DNA of 12,169 nt from an uncultured Gemella sp. (GCA_927911695.1 CAKMQO010000039.1:1-12169), one strand, 5' to 3'. Shown: positions 1 through 10,445, counted from the first letter of the stretch. A program made the numbers and translations. Notes: generated by a model from the letters alone, not told the origin.

Positions 1-28
1 TTGAAATGAAAGTGAGGATGGTTGTAAG

Positions 29-2028
<2,000 letters not shown>

Positions 2029-2032
2029 TATC

Positions 2033-2070
2033 AAAGAAGAGAATTTAGTGAAAACTATATTCTCTTTTTT
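2033..2070 (+). terminator. Intrinsic terminator of metG
   Basis: An 8-bp stem (AAGAGAAT at 2037-2044 with ATTCTCTT at 2059-2066) encloses a 14-nt loop and runs into a T tract ending at 2070. The A run at 2033-2035 can pair with the T tract. It begins four bases after the metG stop codon. Confidence 0.75.
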
Positions 2071-2101
2071 AGTGAATTTAAGCAATTTATTATGTACAAA
2101 A

Positions 2102-2132
2102 TAATCCACCTGGGAATTTCCCAGGTGGATTA
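2102..2132 (-). terminator. Strong GC-rich hairpin, probable terminator of the minus-strand gene
   Basis: A perfect 14-bp stem (left arm 2102-2115, right arm 2119-2132, core CCACCTGGGA/TCCCAGGTGG) has a 3-nt loop. It lies between two convergent genes just beyond the 3' end of the minus-strand gene. Read on the minus strand it is followed by ATTTTG, a short U-rich stretch. It may stop transcription from both sides. Confidence 0.65.
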
Positions 2133-2169
2133 AATTAATTATCTTGTTGTTCTTTGGTTGCTTTGAGAG

Positions 2170-3905
2170 TTAGAGGCGTTTTTTATTATCATTACTATCT
2201 ATGTTTTTAGTCTTAGGCGTTTCTCTATTAACTTCAATTACACGAACCGGATTAACAGGTACGAATGATCCATCAGATACATGATAAATTAATCTGTTGT
2301 TATTAATTCCAATACCGTTAATATTAAGTTGTGCACCATTACCAAAGGTAACTCTAACTTTGCTTGCTGCTTCATCAGAATAAACATTTTGTGTTGCCAA
2401 GAATTTAATCGCTACTGGACGAGAAATAAAGTTTTCAAGTTCATCATTTTTTAGAATCTACTGATACGAATTTTTCATTAGCTGTGATAAATTGACCTTG
2501 TAGATTTCCTGATGAAATTTGATACATTAAATATCCAGCAGGGGATACAATTTTGTTTACAGTTAATTTAGTACCAGGTTCAATAACTTCACCTTGATCT
2601 GACCAACTAGCAGATTTGAAAGCATGAATTTTTTTATTTACTGTAACTTGACGATCTACATCAAATGCATATGATGTGAAAGTTCCAGCAAGTTTAGCAG
2701 TGATTTCTTCATCTTGAGCATCAGAATCAATACGAACAGCCTCGGCTTTTTCTTGTGCTTCTAAAATTTTAGCCTTTTCTTCGGCTTCTTTTTGTTTCTT
2801 CATTTCTTCAGTAGTATCTACAGCAGTAGTATTAGTTTCTCCAAAGCTTACATAATGTTCTTTAGCTGAAGAAATGAACTTAAGTGTAACTAAGAAACAA
2901 AGCGATAGTATTACTGCTAATATAACTGATGTAGCAATTCTCACTTTAATATTTTTTGACACCTTTTTAATTTGATCGTAATTTTCAACTTTTTGTCTAA
3001 AAACTTTTTTAGAAATATAGGCTTTAATGTATATTAAAGCTACTACGAAGATATTTCTTATATTATTATCGATGTATTTAACCTTAAATGCAGTTTCATC
3101 TTCATTTACTACTTCTTTTTTTATACTATGTATTTCTTTTTTTTAGACCATCAAGTTTATACTCAATTTCTAAGTTTTTTTGAATTTTTTCAATAATTTT
3201 TTTCTCAGAGGCTATATCTTTTTGAGTAATTTGTTTTTGTGCTACTAGACTATTTAATCTTTTTTCCTCTAAAGTTATTTTTTCTTTATCGGCATTTCTG
3301 TTTTTAAGAGTTGCAATAGTTAATTTTTTCTCTTCGATTTTATCTTCTAAAGAAATTAATGCTGTTTGTAATGAAAGTAAAGTGTTTTCGTGTTCTCTCA
3401 TTTCATTTTCTTTTTGTAAAAACTCTATTTTCTTTTTATCTTCTAATATTTGGAATTCTTTTTCTTTTCTTCTATATTCTCTTTTTCTTCTTTCAGCCTG
3501 TTCTTTTTCAATGCGCTGACGTTCAAGTTCTTTTTCGCGAGCAATACGTTCTTTTTCAAGACGTTCTCTCTCGGCGCGTGCAATCTCATTTTTTTTGCGT
3601 TCTTCTTCTATTTTACGCTGTTGTTCTTCAAATTTTTTCTTTGCTTTTTCTAGTTCAAGTGCACGTTGTTTTAATTCTTTTTCTTTTAATTTTACTTCTT
3701 TTTCTTTCTCACGAAGTTCCTTTTCTAGAGCTGATTCATCAAGGTGATCTTGATTATTAATAGAAGTAGTAGATTCATTATTTTTAAAATTAAAAGTTTT
3801 TACTTGTTTTTTTAAACGACCAAAAAAAGATGTTGAATTATCTTTTTCTTCAGTCGAATCTGTAGTATTTGTTTCAACTACTTTTTCTTTTAGTTCTTTT
3901 GACAT
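2170..3905 (-). CDS. Membrane-anchored coiled-coil protein with tandem SH3-like extracellular domains, frameshifted
   Basis: I do not recognise a named gene. Three pieces (3905-3126, 2962-2444, 2400-2170) join into one protein of about 577 residues. Start ATG is at 3905-3903 with AAAGGA 8 nt upstream; a GTG 21 nt earlier precedes that ribosome site and is unlikely. Residues about 60-250 are a highly charged E/K/R coiled coil. A hydrophobic stretch at about 285-298 is followed by one clear transmembrane helix at about 323-343 (after KNIKVR), then a short charged linker, then two SH3-like modules, each with a PGT/GNG-type turn. The second resembles the first (GQFITAN versus SDGSFVPVNP). Charge distribution suggests coil inside, SH3-like part outside. 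Breaks: an extra A in the A8 run (T run 3137-3144), and an extra base in the A6 run (2447-2452), where the frame otherwise reads through NDELENFISRPVAIKFL. A scaffold or wall-binding role is inference only. Confidence 0.8.
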
Positions 3906-3937
3906 AAAAAAAATCCTTTCACACACTATTAATAACT

Positions 3938-3943
3938 ATTATA
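3938..3943 (-). promoter_or_regulatory. -10 box of the coiled-coil/SH3-like gene
   Basis: On the minus strand a perfect TATAAT (plus-strand ATTATA) follows TATGA, so the start point would be near 3931 and the leader about 26 nt. The -35 region is AT-rich without a good TTGACA match, so the assignment rests on the -10 and on its position upstream of the AAAGGA ribosome site. Confidence 0.5.
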
Positions 3944-4018
3944 TCATAAAATTATAATATATTTATATAAAATATGCTTAAAATACCAGTAAATTATTAA
4001 AAAAACTTTCAACTCTAA

Positions 4019-4048
4019 TTGAAATATGTTATCATAGTTGTAGATAGT
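4019..4048 (+). promoter_or_regulatory. Probable promoter of tpx and the ECF cluster
   Basis: TTGAAA (4019-4024) and GATAGT (4043-4048) are 18 nt apart, five of six and four of six matches to consensus. This is the best pair upstream of tpx. The intergenic region 3906-4086 is very AT-rich, so other placements are possible. Confidence 0.4.
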
Positions 4049-4086
4049 TTTATCATAAAAAATTATAAAATAAAGAGGTATAAATT

Positions 4087-4584
4087 ATGAAGAAAACAAT
4101 AAGCTTTAAGGGTACACCAGTAACGATTGAAGATAAATTAAATGTTGGAGATGTTTTTCCTAACTTCAGAGCTGTAACTAAGACTCTATCAGAATTTGAG
4201 TTATCAGATTATAAAGGGAAAAATGTAATTATCAATACATTCCCATCTATTGATACAGGAGTATGTGCTTTACAAACAATTAATTTTAATAGAGAAGTAC
4301 GCGACTTAGTAGATACTGTAGTAATAACAGTTTCAAAAGATTTACCTTTTGCACTAGGAAGATTTTGTGCCGATAAAGAAATTAATAATGCAATTACTGT
4401 TTCTGACTATAAGTATCGTGATTTCGAAACTAATAACGGTCTTTTAGTTGAAGAATTAGGATTATTAGCTCGTGCTGTATTTGTACTTGATAAAGATGGT
4501 GTTATCCGCTATAAAGAAGTACTAGAAGAAATTGGTGAAGAGCCAAATTATAAAGTTGCTCTAGATGAACTTAAGAAAATATAG
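4087..4584 (+). CDS. tpx: Thiol peroxidase (atypical 2-Cys peroxiredoxin)
   Basis: Reduces hydrogen peroxide and organic hydroperoxides in the cytoplasm using thioredoxin-type reductants. The 165-residue length and sequence fit the Tpx family throughout. The peroxidatic cysteine is Cys60 in FPSIDTGVCA, the family hallmark, and the resolving cysteine is Cys94 in GRFCADKEIN; both are present, so the enzyme should be active. Start ATG has AGAGG at 4074-4078, 8 nt upstream. The frame is intact. It is divergent from the coiled-coil gene and is followed after 11 nt by the ECF S component, with no terminator between, so it may head that operon. No PerR-like operator is evident to me. Confidence 0.95.
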   Translation: MKKTISFKGTPVTIEDKLNVGDVFPNFRAVTKTLSEFELSDYKGKNVIINTFPSIDTGVCALQTINFNREVRDLVDTVVITVSKDLPFALGRFCADKEINNAITVSDYKYRDFETNNGLLVEELGLLARAVFVLDKDGVIRYKEVLEEIGEEPNYKVALDELKKI

Positions 4585-4595
4585 TGGGGTAATCG

Positions 4596-5216
4596 ATGAC
4601 AGAATTAAAATATATAAATAAAGAAGATAATAAGAATTTACAAATTAAAGATCTAATTACATTAGGTCTCTATACAATATTATTAATTCTTGTAATGGCG
4701 GTAGGTATTGGAATTTCTACACTATTGACATCAGTTATATTTGGAGGTAAAGTTTATTTTGCAACATATACTTCAATAACAGCTGCATTAGTGTGTGGTA
4801 GTGTATATAGCTTAATTTTTAACAAAATTAATAAAAATATGGCTATATTCATTATGATTTCAATTATAGGAATTTTCATGTCTGTTTCTGGTCACTCTTT
4901 AGTGGGAGGAATAGTATTAATCTTTGCAGCAGTTTTAGCGGAGATTGCATTCAGATATGGGAATGAATATTTATCATACTTATTCTTTAATCTAGGAAAC
5001 ATTGGTATTATTCTACCAATGTTCTTTATGAAAGATTCATATGTAAAACATCTTCAAAATAGAAATTATTCAGATGAAAAGATAAATCTAGTAATGAGTA
5101 GTACAGATATGAAGACATTTATTTTTATAGTTATCTTTACTATAATATTCTCAATAATTGGAACGTATCTAGGAAGAAAATTATACTTTAAGAATTTCAA
5201 TAAAGCAGGACTATAG
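4596..5216 (+). CDS. ECF transporter S component, Trep_Strep/MptD-type (substrate unknown)
   Basis: Substrate-binding membrane subunit of an energy-coupling factor importer. The 206-residue protein is very hydrophobic, with about six membrane segments (roughly 20-42, 53-75, 82-99, 102-122, 126-146, 174-196), a short polar N-terminus and a loop of polar residues at 147-172. The pattern and the neighbouring EcfT and double ATPase genes match the TIGR02185 (Trep_Strep) family found in streptococci, treponemes and relatives, whose substrate is not established. Start ATG follows TGGGG at 4585-4589, directly after the tpx stop. Only one base separates its stop from the next start, implying translational coupling with EcfT. 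The family call is by sequence feel plus context. Confidence 0.8.
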   Translation: MTELKYINKEDNKNLQIKDLITLGLYTILLILVMAVGIGISTLLTSVIFGGKVYFATYTSITAALVCGSVYSLIFNKINKNMAIFIMISIIGIFMSVSGHSLVGGIVLIFAAVLAEIAFRYGNEYLSYLFFNLGNIGIILPMFFMKDSYVKHLQNRNYSDEKINLVMSSTDMKTFIFIVIFTIIFSIIGTYLGRKLYFKNFNKAGL

Positions 5217-5217
5217 A

Positions 5218-5907
5218 ATGTTAAGGTTAGATATTAGAACTAAGATTTTTATATTAGTAATTGCTAATATACTAATGTTTAAAATGATGACAGTACCTGT
5301 TCACCTTATAGCAGCACTATGCTTTTCAATATACTTAGGAATTAGTTCTAATTTTATGAGAATGAGTAGATTTTTTGGTATATATCTTTTCTTTACTGCA
5401 TATGAAGTATTTTTTGCTCATACAGTTACATTACAGGTTATTGATAGTTTCTTGTTATTAACTGCATTAATGTTTAAGACACTGTATTTCCCATTATGTG
5501 CAGGTATGGCTTTAGTAAGTAGTTCAAAAGTTTCGGAACTGATTTGCTTTTTGAGAAGCATAAAATTACCAAAGAAAATGATTATAGTACTAGCAGTATT
5601 ATATAGATTTTTCCCAGTTTTACTTACAGATTATAAGTTAATAAAGAATTCATTACGAATGAAAGGAATTGGAGTAAGTAGAGGTTACTACTTACTTCAT
5701 CCAATTAAATTCTTTGAATATGTATTTGTTCCTTATGTAATTATAAGTACCAATATAGCAAATGAGCTATCGGTATCTTGTTTATGTAGAGGAATAGATA
5801 ACGAAGAGAAACCAAGTAGTTATATCGAATTAAAGTTTAATAAAATTGATTATTTAACTATGGTTATTGTAGCAAGTGCTTTTTGTTATATTATGTATAT
5901 GAGGTGA
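5218..5907 (+). CDS. ECF transporter transmembrane subunit EcfT (CbiQ family)
   Basis: Scaffold membrane subunit that couples ATP hydrolysis by the paired ATPases to the S component. The 229-residue protein has hydrophobic segments near 8-40, 52-70, 78-100 and 123-136, plus a C-terminal one at about 211-227. The two conserved short arginine motifs that contact the ATPases appear as SLRMKG (Arg147) and SCLCRG (Arg191); both match the family only loosely at the flanking Ala/Ser positions. The ATG lies one base after the S-component stop, with GCAGGA inside the preceding coding end as ribosome site. Its own stop overlaps the ribosome site of the next gene. This is a dedicated (group I) module rather than the shared EcfT, because S, T and A genes sit together. 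Confidence 0.9.
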   Translation: MLRLDIRTKIFILVIANILMFKMMTVPVHLIAALCFSIYLGISSNFMRMSRFFGIYLFFTAYEVFFAHTVTLQVIDSFLLLTALMFKTLYFPLCAGMALVSSSKVSELICFLRSIKLPKKMIIVLAVLYRFFPVLLTDYKLIKNSLRMKGIGVSRGYYLLHPIKFFEYVFVPYVIISTNIANELSVSCLCRGIDNEEKPSSYIELKFNKIDYLTMVIVASAFCYIMYMR

Positions 5908-5911
5908 TAAA

Positions 5912-7344
5912 TTGATAACATTTAAAAATTTTAATTATAAATATATTGAATCACAAAAATTAAATATTGAAGATTTATCGCTTAATATAAAAAAAGGTGA
6001 ATGTATTCTCTTTACAGGTGCTAGTGGTTGCGGAAAAACTTCTATTCTACGTGTTTTAAATGGATTAGCACCAGAATTTTTTGATGGTGGGTATAGTGGT
6101 GAATTAAAAGTAGCTCACCTTAGTATTGGAGACAGATTAAAAGATTTTTCAAAAGTAGTAGGGAGTGTTTTTCAAAACCCAAAAAATCAGTTTTTCAATC
6201 TTGATTCTACGAGTGAACTTGCCTTTAGTATGGAAAATTATGGTTATTCTAAATCAGAGATACAAAGTAGAATTGATGAAGTGATATCAGAATTTTCTGC
6301 AGAATATCTGTTGGAAAGAAACGTCCTAGAACTAAGTGGTGGAGAAAAACAAAAACTAGCTTTTATGGCAAGTATGATGTTAGATGCTGATGTATATGTT
6401 CTAGATGAGATAACTAGTAACCTAGATTTGAAGGCGATACAGCTTATTTCATCAATAATCGAAACATTGAAGAAAAAAGGTAAAACTATAGTTGTTGCTG
6501 AACATAGAATATATTATCTAAAAGATTTAATCGACAGAATGTATATTATTAAAGACGGTAAATTAATTCATGAAGTTACTAAAGAACAGCTATCAGATTT
6601 TGATAGTAGATCTTGTCACACAAGACAGATTGATTTATCTAAAGTAGAGCTAGGTAATAAAGAAAATAGAAATTTTAAAGAAGAGTTTTTAAATATTGAA
6701 AGACTTGAATATAAAGTTCATGATAGGAAAGTTGAACTTCAAAGTGAAAGTTTCGCAGCTTCAAAAATCTATACTATTATCGGTGATAATGGTTGTGGGA
6801 AAACAACTTTTGCTAATGCTCTATGTGGCCTACATAAATCAAAACATAAAGTTAAAATTAGATGAAAAAATATCTAAATAATAAAGATTTAGTGAAAAAT
6901 GCCTTCCAAGTAATGCAGGATGTTAACTATCAATTATTTACTAATCAAGTTGAAAAAGAAATTAAGTTAGGTAGTGATAATTTATCGTTATTTGATGAAG
7001 TTGTAGATAGATTAAACATTAGAAAATTTTTAGATAGACATCCGAATACTTTATCTGGTGGAGAAAAGCAAAGAGTCGCGATTGCTTCGGCGCTTTTATC
7101 AAATAAAAAAGTACTAATTTTTGACGAACCAACTAGTGGTCTAGATTATGTAAATATGATTGAACTAAGTCGCTTGATTGAAGAAATAGCTAAGAATGAT
7201 GTTGTGATATTTATAATTACGCATGATTATGAATTTTTGTGCCAGATTTCAGATGAAGTTCTTTATTTCGATAAAGAAGGCATAAAAGAGCGTATCGAAG
7301 TTAAAGAAGAAAATAAAAATAGAATATTAGAATTAATGAGTTAA
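5912..7344 (+). CDS. Fused double ATPase of the ECF transporter (EcfA-EcfA'), frameshifted in the linker of domain 2
   Basis: Energises the ECF importer. Start is TTG at 5912 with GAGGTGA at 5901-5907, overlapping the EcfT stop. Domain 1: Walker A GASGCGKTS (about 36-43), Q-loop VFQNP (Gln88), signature LSGGE (141-145), Walker B VYVLDE (161-166), where the usual DEPTS is DEITS, and H-loop His198. Domain 2: Walker A GDNGCGKTT (291-298), Q-loop VMQDVNYQLF, signature LSGGEKQRVA, Walker B VLIFDEPTSGLD, and THD switch. All catalytic residues are present in both halves. The frame breaks at a TGA (6863-6865) just after the second Walker A. The most natural repair is an extra A in 6853-6856 plus an extra T near 6875 (giving VKLDEKISKNKDLVK); a single missing base is the alternative. 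A complete enzyme of about 477 residues results. Confidence 0.9.
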
Positions 7345-7370
7345 TGTACATTGTATATTAACTCATTTTT
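7335..7370 (+). terminator. Terminator of the tpx-ECF cluster
   Basis: An 11-bp stem, AATGAGTTAAT (7335-7345) with ATTAACTCATT (7357-7367), is followed by T residues to 7370. The left arm includes the last two codons and stop of the ATPase gene, so the terminator overlaps coding sequence. Confidence 0.75.
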
Positions 7371-7383
7371 CAACTCAAATGAG

Positions 7384-7412
7384 TTGTTAAATTGAAGGTA
7401 TCATGATAAAAT
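7384..7412 (+). promoter_or_regulatory. Promoter of whiA
   Basis: TTGTTA (7384-7389) and TAAAAT (7407-7412) are separated by exactly 17 nt, with a TG one base before the -10 (extended -10). It starts just after the preceding terminator and gives a leader of about 35 nt. Confidence 0.6.
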
Positions 7413-7452
7413 ATATAAGTTACAAAAAATAATTAGGATAAGGAGGGAATTT

Positions 7453-8402
7453 ATGTCATACGCTTCAGATATGAAGAAAGAATTAACTTTGATAGAAATA
7501 ACAAAGATAGAGAATTCTTATCAGAGTTATCTGCATTGATAAAGATGAATGGTATATTAAATATATCAAACGGTAGATTAAGTTTAAGTTTTCAAACAGA
7601 AAATGCTTCTATAGCACGAAGAATGTTTTCATTAATAAAATTTTTCTATGATGTTCATGTAAACATTTCTGTTAGAAAGAAATTGAAATTGAAAAAGAAT
7701 AATGTATATATTTGTCGTTTAGATCAAAATGTAAAAGAAATACTAACTGATTTATATATATTAAATGACAACTATACAATGAGAATAGACATAGCAAAAG
7801 AATTAATTGATACTGATGAGAAGAAAAGAGCTTATCTACGTGGAGCATTTTTAGCAGGAGGATCTATTAATAACCCTCGTACTTCTAGTTATCATATGGA
7901 AATATTCTCTTCTTATGAAGAACATAATAAGGAATTAAACGAGCTTCTAAATAGTTATAAATTGAATGCTAGAAGTCTTGAACGAAAAAAAGGTTTTATA
8001 GTTTATATTAAAGAATCTGAAAAAATAGCAGAGTTTATTAACTTAGTTGGAGCTTTTCAAGCTTTGTTCCAATTTGAAGATGAAAGAATTGTTAGAGATA
8101 TTAATAACTCAGTTAATAGAATGCAAAATTGTGATATGGCTAATATGAATAAAACTGTTAATGCTTCAGCAAAACAGGTTGAGGATATTAACATAATAGA
8201 GGAAAGAATCGGACTTGATAATATTGATGAGAAACTTAGAGTTGTTGCCGAAGCAAGACTTAAGTATCCAGAATATCCGTTAAAAGAAATAGCGGAAATG
8301 ATTGAAGATGGAAAATTATCTAAATCTGGTTTAAATCACAGATTCAGAAAAATTGCTAAGATAGCTAAGGAATTAAAAGAAGGTACTTATCAAGCAAAAT
8401 AA
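7453..8402 (+). CDS. whiA: WhiA family DNA-binding protein, frameshifted near the start
   Basis: WhiA is a conserved Gram-positive protein linked to cell division and chromosome organisation in Bacillus, and a sporulation regulator in Streptomyces. The corrected length is 316 residues, the usual size. A perfect AGGAGGG (7441-7447) precedes ATG 7453. The N-terminal half carries the LAGLIDADG-like fold (RAYLRGAFLAGGSINNPRTS, with the catalytic acids of true homing endonucleases lost), and the C-terminal about 90 residues form the helix-turn-helix (KEIAEMIEDGKLSKSGLNHR). One base is missing at about 7500/7501, after codons for LIEI; restoring it joins the first 16 codons to KDREFLSELSALIKMNG and removes a stop at 7537-7539. 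In many Firmicutes whiA follows rapZ and yvcK; here it has its own promoter and neither neighbour is present. Confidence 0.93.
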
Positions 8403-8419
8403 AAAAGTGAGGAATAATA

Positions 8420-9031
8420 ATGAGCAAGTGGGATGAACAAATATTAGTAGTTAATAGAAAAGAATTGTTTAGTAATGAAGAAAATCATTTCTATGGATTT
8501 ATAGAAAAAAATGATGAAAAAACCGAGAAAATCATTGCTACATTTGAATCATATGAAGTTAAACGTCGTGGTGACATGGAAGAAGATCCAAACTATAAGC
8601 AATTGATTGGTTATGTTCTACTAAAAGACGAAGTAACAGGTGAGGTACTAGTTTACAAACGTTTAGTAGGTGGAGGAGAAGCGAGATTACACGGAAAAGC
8701 CTCTGTTGGTATTGGTGGTCATATGAATGAAGTTGAAGGAAAAACAATTTTTGAAATGTTAAAAATCAATGCCGCACGTGAATTAAATGAGGAAGTTGGA
8801 GTTTCAGAAGAAGATGCTTTAAATAACCTACATTTTATTGGACTTATAAATGATGATAAGACAGAAGTTGGGCAGGTTCATGTAGGTGTTGTTTATGAGT
8901 GTAAAGTTGATAAACAACTTGTAGAAGTTAAGGAAGATGATACTCTTGTTATCAAATGGATGACAGGAGAAGAGGCCAAAGCAGAAGAAAATTATGAAAC
9001 TTGGTCAGAATTTTTAAAACCAATATTTTAA
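8420..9031 (+). CDS. Nudix family hydrolase
   Basis: Expected to hydrolyse a nucleoside-diphosphate-linked or related substrate in the cytoplasm; the substrate cannot be told from sequence. The 203-residue protein has a Nudix box with E112, then seven residues, then RELNEEVGV (Arg120, Glu121, Glu124, Glu125, Gly127), so the metal-binding REXXEE core is complete. The glycine that begins the box is one residue nearer than the canonical spacing, or Gly100 with an insertion. A long N-terminal part (1-60) precedes the fold and contains an EVKRRGDMEEDPNYKQ segment. Start ATG has GTGAGGA at 8407-8413 and lies 17 nt after whiA, so the two are probably co-transcribed. The frame is intact, unlike its neighbours. 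Confidence 0.85.
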   Translation: MSKWDEQILVVNRKELFSNEENHFYGFIEKNDEKTEKIIATFESYEVKRRGDMEEDPNYKQLIGYVLLKDEVTGEVLVYKRLVGGGEARLHGKASVGIGGHMNEVEGKTIFEMLKINAARELNEEVGVSEEDALNNLHFIGLINDDKTEVGQVHVGVVYECKVDKQLVEVKEDDTLVIKWMTGEEAKAEENYETWSEFLKPIF

Positions 9032-9036
9032 TAAAC

Positions 9037-9069
9037 AAAGATGAGCTTTTATAAGTTCATCTTTATTTT
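9037..9069 (+). terminator. Terminator of the whiA-Nudix unit
   Basis: Stem AAAGATGA (9037-9044) with TCATCTTT (9057-9064), extended inside by CTT/AAG around a TTAT loop with one G-T mismatch, is followed by ATTTT. It starts five bases after the Nudix stop. Confidence 0.75.
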
Positions 9070-9097
9070 CTTGATTGTTATAAAATCTGACGCATAA

Positions 9098-9126
9098 TTG
9101 AAATGTATTGATAAAAAGTGTAATAT
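9098..9126 (+). promoter_or_regulatory. Probable promoter of gltS
   Basis: TTGAAA (9098-9103) and TAATAT (9121-9126) have a 17-nt spacer. A later TATAAT-like string at about 9133-9138 is less well placed for a -35 box. The leader to the gltS ATG is about 95 nt and contains the palindrome at 9157-9181. Confidence 0.45.
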
Positions 9127-9156
9127 ATGGATATATAATTCAAACTAAAAGAACTT

Positions 9157-9181
9157 TTAGATTATAAATTTATAAATCTAA
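9157..9181. promoter_or_regulatory. Near-perfect palindrome in the gltS leader, possible operator
   Basis: TTAGAT (9157-9162) and ATCTAA (9176-9181) flank the perfect 12-bp palindrome TATAAATTTATA (9163-9174) with one unpaired A at 9175. It lies about 25 nt downstream of the predicted start point and 47 nt before the gltS start codon. It could be a dimeric repressor site or an RNA hairpin; no regulator is identified. Confidence 0.35.
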
Positions 9182-9228
9182 GCATTTGTTGTTAGAAAAT
9201 ATAACATCAATAAAGGAAGGATGATAGT

Positions 9229-10436
9229 ATGTTAAATGTTAAAATGGATATGATACAAACAGTAGGACTTGCTGTGGTTATTTTGATAATAGGTAGATTT
9301 TTACGAAAGAAAGTTAAATTTTTTGAAACGTATTGTATACCTTCACCGGTTATAGGGGGCTTTTTATTTGCGATTATTAATTTGTTTCTACGACAAATGA
9401 ATTTAATAATATTTGAATTTGACAATACACTTCAGAGTTTCTTTATGACGTTATTTTTCACAAGTATTGGGTTTAATGCAAGCTGGAGATTATTAAAAAT
9501 TGGTGGAAGAAAAGTTATTATGTTTTTAATTGTTTCCATAATATTAGTGATCTTGCAAAATATTTTAGCTGTGGGTATAGGATATGCAACAGGAGTTGAT
9601 CCACTAATTGCATTATTAACAGGTTCAACGGCAATGACAGGAGGACACGGAACAGCGGCGGCAATGGCACCTATTGTTGAGGAGTTAGGTCATAATGGTG
9701 CGAAAAGTGTGGCGATTGCAGCTGCTACATTTGGATTAATTGCTGGTTCAAGTATAGGTGGACCGCTTGCGAATAGATTGATAAAAGGAAAAAATTTAGA
9801 AGTAGTAGCTGAAGAAGTTGATAATGAACAAGTTAGAAATGATGAGTTTTTATTTAATAACGATGTGAAAAAGCTAGATGGTGAAAGTTTTGCTAAGGCA
9901 TTTTTCATGATATTATTAGCAATGTTTATTGGAAGTTATGTATCAGAATTTTTAAATCACTTCTTGAAGTTCCTAGTTATATTGGTCCTATGATAGTAGC
10001 GGCAATATTAAGAAATATATCAGATCATACAACTAAATTTGATTTACACTATGAAGAAGTACATATTCTAGAAGATGTTTCGTTGAACTTATTCCTTGGA
10101 ATGGCAATGATTAGTTTAAAATTATGGGAATTAAGTAGTGTAGCAGGTCAACTAGCAATATTATTACTTGCACAAGCGGTTTTAGCATGGGTATTTATTT
10201 ACTTTGTAACATTTAGATTTATGGGTAGAAATTATGATGCAGCAGTATTATCTGCAGGACATGCAGGTTTTGGACTTGGAGCAACGCCGAATGGTATTGC
10301 AAATATGCAAAGTGTCTGTGATAAATATAAACACTCACATATAGCATTTTTTGTAATGCCTATAGTTGGGGCACTATTTATAGACTTCTTTAATGTAGCG
10401 ATAATAAGTGGATTCTTCTCGTTCTTGTCTAGATAA
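9229..10436 (+). CDS. gltS: Sodium/glutamate symporter, frameshifted
   Basis: Imports glutamate with sodium across the cytoplasmic membrane. The corrected length of 402 residues equals the GltS family size. Membrane helices fill most of the protein, and the two hallmark re-entrant motifs are present: STAMTGGHGTAAA (about 133-145) and, in the C-terminal half, GLGATPNGIANM, equivalent to GATPTAIANM of the enteric protein. A charged central loop (about 183-215) separates the halves. ATG 9229 follows AAAGGAAGGA (9212-9221). One base is missing at 9965/9966; restoring it reads on as LEVPSYIGPMIVAAILRN and avoids the TGA at 9991-9993. The gene stands alone between two terminators. Confidence 0.93.
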
Positions 10437-10445
10437 ATGAAGATT

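Noticed and set aside
2444..2962. A stand-alone gene starting at GTG 2962
   Set aside because: The frame is open upstream to the A-run break near 3140 with coding-like sequence, and there is no ribosome site before the GTG.
3359..3760. Phe/Leu-rich plus-strand frames opposite the coiled-coil gene
   Set aside because: They are the complement of a Glu/Lys/Arg-rich coding strand, with no ribosome site.
6862..7344. A separate second ATPase gene starting at ATG 6862, overlapping the previous stop by ATGA
   Set aside because: The split would separate the second Walker A (before the stop) from its Q-loop, signature and Walker B, leaving two incomplete proteins. A frameshift in one fused gene explains it better.
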